From Meandrina meandrites (lineage: Eukaryota > Cnidaria > Anthozoa > Scleractinia > Meandrinidae), in assembly GCA_963693305.1 (NCBI GenBank), contig OY855905.1, positions 21,134,937 through 21,198,936 of the forward strand: DNA of 64,000 nt, read 5' to 3'. Made by a program: the position numbers and the translations under genes. Shown piece by piece: positions 37,801-45,741 of this stretch. Numbering within the stretch: the stretch's first letter is position 1; every line of letters starts with the position of its first letter. The notes under the pieces are model-generated. The model worked only from the letters and a program-made list of their open reading frames with translations. It did not search any database and had not been told where the DNA came from.

Positions 37801-39786
37801 TCTTTTATAGAGAAATTTTCTTTTCGCTTCAGTTGGAGTTTGGTCTCCGCGAAGCTCACGGCCTTCATCAGAGAGGTTGCTAGGTAATGTCATGAATGTG
37901 GATGGCTGCGAGACGTGATTTACTTTGACTCCTCCTTGTGTAATTCAGTGGATAATACGATTTGGAAACTCTTTAGGTACTTCAATGCGAATTGCATGAC
38001 CGGAACAAAACTCTACTTCATTCTTTCCCCCGCTTCCTCACTGTCTTGAATCAGTATTACACGAAGAAGTAGTTTATCTTCTAATTAATCTTTGGAATTG
38101 AGTTATAATGGTCACATTTGTCTTCATGAAGCATTATTTTTCCTTAGGAATTGTTTGCCAGAGTTTTGGCTTTTCAGGAAAAGCTAGACAATCAGAGGTA
38201 AGCCATGTGTATTTTGAAGACCGCTAATACGTGAAGCAATGCAATTGCCGCTATAGTTTGAGTCTAGTTTGTTTAAGGACGTTCGCGCTAATTGTTTATG
38301 CGCATCCTTACTGCGCACGTAATTCCTGTCGCAACGCTACGCCACGTCATGCATCGAGCGCGCGCGCTGAGGAAACTTTCCAACCACATATAGGGTGAGT
38401 GGCCATTGCGATAACTTCGCTTGCAGTTTGCCTGCTTAAATGGTCGGTGACCCCTACTTTTTTCTTGACAGATCACTTTTGTTAACGATTATCTACGTTT
38501 TGTGAGAAAATGAAAAAATTCTATCGATTAAAAGGTTGATTTTTTTTGCCCCACGCACGTTCGAATTCCGCTTTTTGATCTTTTCGTTTTGTCTTACGAC
38601 GGGTTCAAATGCCTCTTCCAGGGCTAAGTTTTGCATAAAAGATGGCAACACTTAAAATTATTCACGCAACAGACGCACTTCTTCAAAATATCACCAAGAT
38701 CATTTGCCTCCGTTTTCTCATCATCGATAATTTAAACTACAAACCATGAAAGCCGTGCGAAATTACGTGTGCCAATTTTTGAAAATCAGGGTAGTTTTCT
38801 ACAGACTTTATCTCTGAAACGAAGTCGGTGACCCCCACTTTTTTTTGTATTTCTGAGACAAGTAACTCATTATCCGTCCTCAGTAAAAAATTTAGAAAAA
38901 TCTATCGACTAGAAAATTTTCGCGCGAACGTCCTTAAGGCTATTAGATTACTTAATTTTCAAGTGTTCTTGTTTGAAAGTAAGAAAAGGAGACAACAAGG
39001 ACAAATTAAATTTGTCCTAGTTGTCTCCTGGCCAGAATGTTACTTATAGCTCAGAAAACTGGAGAGAGAACATGTAGGTACACTAACATGGCGGCCAATG
39101 AAACACTTTCAGTAGTTGGCTTTTTGGTGGGTTCCTCGTTATAACGTCATGGCGAGCGCTATAAGATGGACGAGAAACTAAAATATCCGCCTGAAACTGC
39201 CCTGCTTACCAGTGTTCCGTCTCATAAGTTATTTTTCCCTGGCCAAATGCTTGAAAGCGCAAAGCTAAGTGCGCGCACTACTCTATGTCCACTGCGTGTT
39301 CTAACAACATTGAAAGGTAGGAGGCGAAGTGAAAAAATAAACAGAGAATGGCTGAGATTATACTTTAGACTCTTTAGTTGCCATATTAAAATGTTCTTTG
39401 AAAATGTCTTTTTGATGACGTGTTCAGCCGAGCCGTCGTAAATGCGAAAGCTCTTAATTCTTTCCTGACAAAAACAATAAATAACAAACAACAACAATAG
39501 CAACAACAACAACAGAAGTAGTACTTGGTAGCAACAAGATCGGCAGGAACAAGAAGGAACAATAACAGTATACAGAAGTGATTTACTGGCTCTCGCGGCC
39601 ATTGTTTTGGCTGTCACGCAATGTCACACAAAAGCCACTGAGGAGAAGCATTACGTGACGTCAAGATGACTGCGGAGAGTATAAAGGCTATAATGTTGCT
39701 GTATGTTTTTTCTTCAGGTTGTATCAGTTGAAGATGTGTGTATGCCACTTTATGTGACAGTATCATTAATGTTCCCGCCTTCATAA
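19795..39786 (+). CDS. BTBD16: BTB/POZ domain-containing protein 16, 23 coding exons
   Basis: Exons: 19795-19925, 23270-23406, 24316-24508, 26032-26183, 26531-26689, 27710-27745, 27840-28007, 28734-28854, 29172-29241, 30542-30604, 31569-31636, 34314-34392, 34831-34871, 35105-35141, 35450-35504, 35918-36000, 36622-36699, 37045-37146, 37436-37513, 37650-37710, 37833-37883, 38148-38197, 39718-39786. They total 2,082 nt (693 aa), all GT-AG and in phase. Vertebrate BTBD16 is about 500 aa; the excess is the long N-terminus and the BTB insert. Landmarks conserved with vertebrate BTBD16: TNRWRLP near residue 50, the first BTB strand with TWELHKPYLQ (about 205-235), RDPLITK then a helix ending VVGVLAAASFLGF (about 320-360), CERWLELNLVP (about 400), LFTWSEYSLYKML (BACK-like, about 434), WLLRIYSHHYHA, and C-terminal PLYVTVSLMFPPS. 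Family BTB proteins are often Cullin-3 adaptors, but the role of BTBD16 is not established. Start chosen as the first ATG, in good context (AAGATGG). The second acceptor is least certain. Confidence 0.9.
20774..21438 (+). mobile_element. 665-bp non-autonomous DNA transposon, copy 1
   Basis: Lies in BTBD16 intron 1. Ends are TTAAGGACGTTCGCGC and its complement. A copy of exactly the same length lies inverted at 38,273-38,937 and is almost identical, so transposition was recent. The target is TTAA if read as piggyBac-like, or TA if read as Tc1/mariner-like; all four ends fit both. No transposase frame is intact. Confidence 0.8.
22509..22843. mobile_element. foldback/TIR element rich in CTTGCGT words
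   Basis: In BTBD16 intron 1. Imperfect TIRs pair GGCCTGGCCAAATGG with the complement of CGTTTGGCCCTGAG. The interior carries many GCAAGT/ACTTGC words in both orientations, so the whole unit can fold. No target duplication found. Ends resemble those of the element at 30,718. Confidence 0.55.
23615..23638. repeat. (AATTT)n microsatellite
   Basis: About five perfect units of AATTT in BTBD16 intron 2. Confidence 0.8.
23850..24015 (+). repeat. probable dispersed-repeat fragment
   Basis: Carries GTATGGTCTCTACCC...TGTTTGGCATGGGTGACCC, which I take for the decayed 3' part of a non-LTR element. In BTBD16 intron 2. Confidence 0.3.
25145..25830 (+). mobile_element. 686-bp TIR element with 9-bp TSD carrying a helicase fragment
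   Basis: The ends are TAGACTGTTCACAGCC and the complement of GGCTGTGGACAGTCTA. The 9-bp direct repeat ATAAATTTA lies at 25,136-25,144 and 25,831-25,839. The 9-bp duplication and long TIRs suggest a Mutator-like element. The cargo is a piece of a cellular-type helicase gene (see 25,452-25,600), so it behaves like a Pack-MULE. No transposase is present. The superfamily is inferred. Confidence 0.7.
25452..25600 (+). pseudogene. RecQ-like DNA helicase fragment (motif 0 to motif I)
   Basis: The frame reads FPNVSSLKDKQKEAVRHLL, then KDVVGILPTGAG. This is the arrangement of the Q-motif region and Walker A of RecQ-type SF2 helicases (LRPxQxEA ... VxLPTGxGKS). The frame diverges right after LPTGAG, and the catalytic GKS lysine is absent (GCY follows). 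Nothing downstream resembles motifs Ia-VI. It is a dead fragment inside a TIR element, not part of BTBD16. Confidence 0.6.
26194..26430 (+). mobile_element. pogo/Tigger-like repeat, right end missing
   Basis: Begins CAGTCGACTCCCGATTACTC and repeats ACTCGAACC/AACTCAAACC about every 20-30 bp. No matching right terminal repeat is found. In BTBD16 intron 4, starting within 15 bp of the donor site. Confidence 0.45.
28303..28320. repeat. poly-G run (18 G)
   Basis: Homopolymer in BTBD16 intron 7 followed by AGAGAGGGTGAGAG. The sequence to about 28,440 resembles a dispersed repeat. Confidence 0.8.
29410..29917 (-). mobile_element. tRNA-derived SINE interrupted by a MITE
   Basis: On the minus strand, a tRNA-like head starts near 29,915 with an A box (GTGGCCTAATGGTTAGTGC). 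After an insertion, a B-box-like GGTCTGGAGTTTGAGCCC follows at about 29,630-29,650. Then comes the same core (TTGGGCAAGACACTTTACTC...) and tail (GGATAAGCTCTGG) as at 11,505. In BTBD16 intron 9. Confidence 0.65.
29667..29886. mobile_element. MITE nested in the SINE
   Basis: TIRs GGCCCGGTTGCATAAAGCAA on the left and the complement of GCTTTATGCAACGAGGCC on the right. It separates the SINE A box from its B box. Removing it rejoins GTGCACTGG with CTGGACTC, implying a duplication of about 4 bp (CTGG). Confidence 0.65.
30718..31020. mobile_element. TIR element rich in ACTCTC words
   Basis: Left end CCTTGACCAAACGAGGATGG pairs imperfectly with the complement of CATCCTTGTTTGGCCTGG. The inside has many ACTCTCATG/CATGAGAGT words in both orientations. 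Related by its ends (GGCCAAAC) to the element at 22,509. In BTBD16 intron 10. Confidence 0.55.
31733..34215. repeat. tandem satellite, about 122-bp unit, about 20 copies
   Basis: In BTBD16 intron 11. Each unit runs AACTCATTTCGGGTTGCAAA, then a dyad (TTGTTCCCACTATC...ACTGGGAACAAGG), then GAAATGACGTAGGCTGAACT, then TAGTTAAACAATTCCAGATT. The spacing is 122 bp in the middle (for example units starting near 33,232, 33,355 and 33,477), with slightly longer units at the 5' end and 126-127-bp units carrying ATAATGTGG near the 3' end. Minus-strand open frames here are artefacts of the repeat. Confidence 0.9.
34630..34700. repeat. small dispersed-repeat fragment
   Basis: ACAGTCAATTGTCTCTAAGAGG...CTGTCTGTCTAAGAGATGTGCC looks like the end of a mariner-type repeat with internal duplication; no second terminus found. 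Confidence 0.3.
38273..38937 (-). mobile_element. 665-bp non-autonomous DNA transposon, copy 2
   Basis: In the last intron of BTBD16 (38,198-39,717), in reverse orientation to the copy at 20,774. Same length, same ends (TTAAGGACGTTCGCGC), only scattered mismatches. Confidence 0.8.
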
Positions 39787-39928
39787 GAATTGACGCTGGT
39801 GTGAATCCCTGGCATGATAAACATTGTACAGATAGAATATTGCACCTCTGTGGAGTGCTTTTTATACAGCTGTAAATAGTGAAAATAAGAGTTACGAGTG
39901 AAGATTATTATGCACTTTGGCTTTTGAG

Positions 39929-39934
39929 AATAAA
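39929..39934 (+). terminator. poly(A) signal for BTBD16
   Basis: AATAAA 143 nt after the stop codon, the first canonical hexamer downstream; implies a 3' UTR of roughly 160 nt. Confidence 0.6.
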
Positions 39935-40338
39935 GGCCTGCAACAGTTATTTGTAAACGTGATTCTACACTTCTTTCTTGCGGACAGATGTACGAAGTGA
40001 GTTTAAAAGCCACGCGGAATGAATCTAATTTTTTGTGTAAAATTTTTATCGTGATCCTTCTCAAAATGTATGGAATGACTTTGTCAGTTAGCGCGCGGAA
40101 TGAAGAGACCTCGCGTTAGTTATTTCTACCTAACAGATGCTTGAAGTAAAATAACCACCAGCTCCCCCCCCCCCCTCCCCGAGGGGGGAATTATTCACTA
40201 CCCCTGAGCGAACACTCTATGCTCTATGTGACGTGGTACTAACAGGCTCTCGCTCGGAGATATGATAGGGAGAGAGAAAAGGGAAAAGGGCCAGTAGACC
40301 TTTCTGTTTCTCTCTACCCCTCCCTTTATCTTATCCGG
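39935..40338. other. intergenic
   Basis: No gene seen. C-rich run near 40,164-40,180. Confidence 0.45.
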
Positions 40339-40484
40339 GATATATATGTTGCAGTTAATTTTTGTCTTCAGTTAAATTTTATTCTTCCTTTGTTTTTGGG
40401 TATGGTAATGTATGATAATGAGTTTAAAACAAAAGAAAAAAAAAATTAACTGAAGAAAAAAATTAACTGCAACATATATCTCCG
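40339..40484. repeat. foldback MITE
   Basis: Arms of about 40 bp: ATATATGTTGCAGTTAATTT...GTCTTCAGTTAA on the left and the complement on the right, separated by about 60 bp. No coding capacity. Confidence 0.75.
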
Positions 40485-41520
40485 AAGGGAGAACCTGCTT
40501 ACGGACTAAATGCCTAAGTGTACATCACAGATGATCTAGATAGAGCGGACGAACAATTTTTTTGTCACTGAGTACATGATGCATCGGTATTTCAGTATTT
40601 TGGAACCCAGGCATGAAAGCTCAAAACTATAATTTCGTTTTTGAAGACTGGTCGCTTTATTTGTTTTTTTTTTGGTTACAAATGGCCCCGGCAGGAGCCT
40701 GGCCCCGGATTTGAGCCCCCATAAAATCCTTTTGAAGTGCTTCACTCCCTTAGGGCCTTTTGAGGGGAATTTAAATGATGTTGAGCGACCTACGGTCAAG
40801 CAATCCGCAAGTCAAGATAAGCAATTGGACTATTAAAAAAACCTTTCCTGTTAGACACCAAAGATGATTCCGCTCACATGTACTCACGGCTCTCTTACCG
40901 GAAAAATTACCGGAAATACAAGCATGTTCAGGACTCGTGAGGTGACAGAAATTTGGCAACTACGATCGAAGGAGGATCGAGGAAATTAACGTGTTAGAGC
41001 TTGTTAGGTACCCTTTTTATATGACCGCCAAAATCCTACATGGTTCGGCCCAGCATCAGACTTAAAGCTTTAAATCGAGTTTCAGTTTATCCGGCTTGGA
41101 TAAACAGATCCCAAATCAGTGTGGAATGCATTTTCCAAGAATTTGGCGAAATCTATATGTTATGGCACTGACAGTGACGTTCTCTATTCTTATGCCACTG
41201 TAAGGCTCTCTACGCAAGAAAACGCAAAGGAAACAGCTAGCGACCCCCACCCCAACGTCTCCTGTGTTGCGCTACATGCCGCTGGCGTCCAGTCCTCTCG
41301 CGATTCCTACTATACCCGCGTTCGTTTAGTTAGACATCGTACTTGTTTCGCCGTGCTATATTTTACATTTTCCTTCGTACAAACTTTCAAACTTCGGGAT
41401 TTCTAGCATCTGAACGATTTAATTTCGAAAATATGAATGTTTTATGTGTGAAATCTAAGTACTTCCTGTCGGCGGCTTCATCACTTGTCACAGCGCGCGC
41501 AAACTTCCCGCGCTCAAGTT
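40485..41520. other. intergenic, no gene seen
   Basis: Frames here overlap on both strands with no domain; the 3' end grades into the promoter region near 41.5 kb. Confidence 0.4.
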
Positions 41521-41525
41521 TTTGA

Positions 41526-41599
41526 CCAATCAAATGGCGCGGCGGTAACGTAACAAAGGACCGGTCGAGCGCTCGTATGTCACACTTGACCCATATAAA
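41526..41599 (+). promoter_or_regulatory. candidate core promoter (CCAAT and TATAAA)
   Basis: CCAAT at 41,526-41,530 and TATAAA at 41,594-41,599 in a CpG-rich patch, about 150 nt before the ATG at 41,745. The spacing is normal for an animal TATA promoter. Two very short upstream frames (ATG near 41,663 and 41,713) would lie in the leader. Confidence 0.4.
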
Positions 41600-41744
41600 C
41601 AAAATGGGAAGTGCACGGTTTCTTGTTTTGTAAAAGATTTAAGTGCATTCCTCGACCCTTTTATGCTTTACAAGTTTGAATTGTGGTTCTTTATACTTGT
41701 GTGAACGGCAGAATGGACATTCTTACGTGATTATAACGACGAAA

Positions 41745-41818
41745 ATGTGGCAATGCAAATGTTGTGCGGAGAATCTCCGATACTTGTGCGCGAAAGACGA
41801 AGCGCCCGCAAGGTCGAG
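41745..41818 (+). CDS. candidate first coding exon, Cys-rich start, gene unknown
   Basis: ATG in context AAAATGT starts a 24-codon frame, MWQCKCCAENLRYLCAKDEA..., ending in phase 2 at a consensus donor (CGAG|GTAAGT). Four cysteines fall in the first 15 residues. A CCAAT/TATA promoter lies upstream at matching distance. I could not find a following exon: the exon at 47,949 cannot be joined directly because that junction runs into a stop. No family recognised. It may equally be a non-coding first exon. Confidence 0.3.
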
Positions 41819-42613
41819 GTAAGTGTGAATATTTTATTCTTCCCTTATGTATTTTATTCTTGGCTCGCTTTATAACAAACACTATGATTGATTTTCACTC
41901 GAGAAACTGTTTGTGTTATGTAGTTAAGAGGAATACCACTTCAAAAACCTCCAAAGTGAGGTAATTTTGGATTTAGTTTCACACGACATGCAACGTTTTG
42001 TGACGCGAACTTGTTTTCTATATATATCACTATAAACCGACTTTATTTTGAACTGTGCAGCTTGGTTTTCCGTTCTTGTTTTTACTATTAGCTATTTTAA
42101 TAATTTAGTAGCCTTTTGTTGTTTTACGTGCACAACTCATCGGTAAATGTTACCTGCATTCGTTCCTGGAATCCTGGCAGAATTCCATATGAGTTTCTGT
42201 TTCTGGTTTAATTGTTTGCGCAAGCTCTGAAGAGGTGTGATTAGTGAATTTTGCGAGTTTCGAATTTGCTTTGGTCATTTGGGAATGGTATGATTTGATG
42301 ATGGACTATGCATATATTGCTGATAGAGGAAAGTGAGCATCATTATTGTCTAATCCTTTTTGTGTCACAGTGTTGCAAAGGGTGTGTACAATGGTCTTTT
42401 AATCTGGCCTGTTCCTAGCTATCTTGGCTACCCAACTCAATTTTCTAACCGAAATTGTTCCTCTCTTTCCCTATCATTCTCTGCAACGTGTCCCTGGGTC
42501 TTCCTTTTTTTCTTCTGCCATGTTGTGCCTAAGTCAGCACAACTGTGAGATCATCTAGAGACTTTCTGCAAAGAGTACATGTATGGCTAAGTCACTGTCA
42601 TCATAATTATTAC

Positions 42614-42641
42614 TCAACTCAACTCAACTCATCTCAACTAA
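42614..42641. repeat. (ACTCA)n microsatellite
   Basis: About five units of CTCAA, slightly degenerate at the 3' end. Confidence 0.7.
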
Positions 42642-43098
42642 TTGAGGCAGGGGCAAGAAGAAGTGAAATAATGATAGTAATATAAAATAAACAAGGCTTG
42701 TCTGTGATGCCTTATTTATTTTTCACTGATCATCATTCATATCTAGCTGAGAAACTAAATCTGATCAACTGCGTTGATGGAATTGCACAATATATTAGCA
42801 AAACGATCTTGACAATTACTGGCCATATCTAGATAGACCCTTGTCAATGTGGAGTTAAATTTATACTTGTTACATTATAATAGATTTATGCAAAATATGA
42901 TATGTTCATTTGTCATGAGCCCGGGACAAAGAAAAAACTCTGAGTCCCTGAGGGGAATTGAACCCATAGCCTCCCAGATACGGGTTGATACACGTTATAC
43001 TTATATTCATGTCTATCATGATAATGTGCATGTAGAAATGTGACAAGTTCTCCAATAGAATTTTGCCCACCAATTTAAGTGTTTGGGTTTATAGTGGA

Positions 43099-43563
43099 AG
43101 GGATCAGGGTTCGCACAGTCTTGAAAAGTCCTTGAATTTCAGGGGGAGTCCTTGAAAAGGCCTTGAATTCCATTTTTCCTTGAAAAGGCCTTGAATTTCT
43201 GTGTAGGTCCTTGAAAAGTCCTTGAATTTTCTTCAACTTTAAATGTAGTGGAGTCAAAAGCAGATTTCTTTGCATAGACTTTGGTATTCTTTTCCTGTGT
43301 GAAGCAACTTTAAACACTGTAAAACCTGGATGTGAAAGCGGGTTTACCGTAATAAATAGAAAAGACAAGTGAACTGAAAAATGTAGAGAAGGAGATGGAG
43401 CAACCACTTAAAACCTTAGAAACCTGTAAGCTTGGACTGGGAATGTGCATTTATATACCATCTATAAAATTACATTCCTGGTAGGTGGCCCTTGAAAATT
43501 TAATTTGGTCCTTGAAAAGTCCTGGAAAAAGGGTTGCGATTTTTTGTATGAACCCTGAGGGAT
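43099..43563. mobile_element. hAT-like MITE, 453 bp
   Basis: Ends CAGGGTTCGCACA and the complement of TGTATGAACCCTG, flanked by direct repeats AGGGAT (43,099-43,104 and 43,558-43,563). Inside are about seven copies of CCTTGAAAAGTCCTTGAA-type words. CAGGGTTC ends suit hAT elements, which normally make 8-bp duplications; only 6 bp match here. Confidence 0.6.
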
Positions 43564-44742
43564 GCAATGTTGCATCTTAAAAATTTTGGTACATACACGC
43601 TAGAATGCCACAACCATGGTAACAATAACAATGTGTAATGAAAGTCTTTTCCACCCTCCTCAGTATTATTATTAAAATATGCAAATTCTATTATTTTTTT
43701 AGACTAGCTACATGTATTCCAGTTACCGGTACTCATTAAGACTGCCTTCTACATTTTTTGTTTGTGCAAGTTGTATGTAGTCTTTGAAATGCAAGTTCTT
43801 TTTTGTTGTTGTTAAAGTTTTTTGTCATGTAAAAAGCAGCATAATAAAAAAGTGAAAAAAAGAGCATGTTTTACATCAAAATTATTAAATGAACATCACA
43901 GATATCTGAGTGTGATGTTATAACTAAAGATACAAATCATTAGCCCTGTGCATTTGGGTGTGTTATGGGGGTCTTATGATCACAAGGGTTTTTGCTTCTG
44001 AGATTTGGGAGGGTGGGGGAGGGGTTATTATGAATCTTTTTTTCAGACGTTTACAGTCTTTCCACAAATAAAAAAGATTAGCCCATAAAATTATTTTTCC
44101 ATGACAAAAATATAACCTTATAAATATGACCAGCTGCCCATGACAACTGGTTGACTTGACCTTGTGCCCTTGTAACAAAAGATATAGATAAAGGATCTGA
44201 TCACCAGAATTTAAAAAAAACTACAGTCTGCAGTAATTAACCATAACTCAAATTCCTTTCTTGATATATTTGTTTTTATTGGCAGCCTTTTATCTACATT
44301 TAGCAATTTACTTACCAGTAAATCGAGGGAGACCTCCCCACCCACTGGTAGTGTCAATAAAGCAATTGCCTGTATAAGCAGAAATAAAAAAGGTTTTGAA
44401 ATGAGCCACAGCAGTGTTGATGGAAATATGTTTTTGCTTTACTATTTTTTAATTAACCTTTAAAATGTCACAATAAAGTAATGTTTAGCCCTGTTCAGTG
44501 CTTTCATCCAGCAAAGGGGGACTAATATCCGCAGGAATCGGGGGATGGTGGGGCTTATAACCGGATGTATTTTTTTTTGTTTCCAGGTAGATTAGATTAG
44601 ATAAGATGAGATGACATGAGGTAAGATAACTTTATTATGGGCCGCTAACCAGGTTTACTGTGCAATGTTACCAGGCAACAGAAACTGCCCTCAACTGTTA
44701 TGGAGCAAAACTATACAGCACACATTCACACCCTTTAACCAA

Positions 44743-44909
44743 AATAATAGCCCAATTTTGATATTTTAATATTCAGCCTAAAACAATAGACATCCCTATG
44801 ATGCTCCGGGGAATAAAGCCCATAAACTCTGTAGCTTATTCCCCGGAGCTTCATAGTGATGTCTACTATTTTAGGCTGAATTTTAATATATCGAAATTGG
44901 GCTATTTAC
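44743..44909. repeat. large palindromic foldback
   Basis: Arms of about 70 bp (AATAGCCCAATTTTGATAT...GCCTAAAA...CTCCGGGGAATAA) pair with the right side across a loop of about 25 bp. Confidence 0.75.
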
Positions 44910-45605
44910 CATAAAAATGATTTTACATGCATGTACATGTTTAGGTGGGTTATTAATGGCATTTTTTTTTTAAAAAATCTCAAACATTTTATTGCATCAA
45001 AAACATTTTAACAGTTATGCGTGAATGTACTGTATAGAGATCTGCCCCTCCTAATGAATTTGAAAAACTGGCTAACAAATGGCAGGAAAACAATTACTGG
45101 CATTTATTTCAGTGACAACCCTGAATTTGCATATACAACAAGAATTAGCTGGCAATGCATTAGGGTGTAGTTTATGTCATAATGTTTGTAAACATGCACA
45201 CTGAAACAGTTTCCATGTGATTTGTGCATTCCAAGTTGCTTTAAAATCATTGTTATTATAATTATTACAAGTGATGTTAAGATTACATTATATCTTCAGT
45301 TGTGTTGGGGTGCTTAATTTGGAGTCACTTACAGTGCACTATGTTTTTTTTTTTTGGGGGGGGGGGGGCATTTATATAAGGAATTACATGCAGCGTATTG
45401 GATGGAGGTTGTTCAAATCTTCATAGGGATAACTGCAATTTGAGGTTTGGTGCAGTGCGCATCACATACAAACGTTTATAAGTAGCATGTAGTATGTTAT
45501 TTTTACATTACCTTTTTTCGTTGATACTTAGTGAATTTATGAAATTAAATCCATATGCTCCTATTTTCCTTGGTTAAAGAAATTTTCTTTCTATATGCGG
45601 AGAGC
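44910..45605. other. intergenic, poly-T/poly-G tract
   Basis: No gene seen. A run of T is followed by 13 G ending at 45,368. Confidence 0.4.
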
Positions 45606-45741
45606 ATGAGTTTTCCACCTTCCAGCAAAAGTCTTTTTTTCTGTTTGTTGCTCACAGCCATGCTGTGTGTGGGTGGTACATGCATACGGCACTCGACATG
45701 TACATTTGAGTCCACTAAAAATGGGTGTGTCACTAAGGGGG
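45606..45741 (+). CDS. candidate signal-peptide exon of a small secreted protein
   Basis: ATG opens 45 codons and one base before a consensus donor (GGG|GTAAGC). The protein starts MSFPPSSKSLFFCLLLTAML, a typical signal peptide with a hydrophobic core at residues 10-22, then a Cys-rich stretch (CIRHSTCTFESTKNGCV). This fits the first exon of a small secreted Cys-rich peptide, common in cnidarians. No matching second exon (phase 1) was found in the next 2 kb, and overlapping minus-strand frames exist, so chance is possible. No family recognised. Confidence 0.3.

Noticed and set aside
38288..38476. Open frames in the 665-bp element
   Set aside because: Short, on different strands in the two copies, no transposase motif.
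39222..39617. 131-codon minus frame with a Leu run in the last BTBD16 intron
   Set aside because: The Leu run comes from an (AAC)n microsatellite; no domain.
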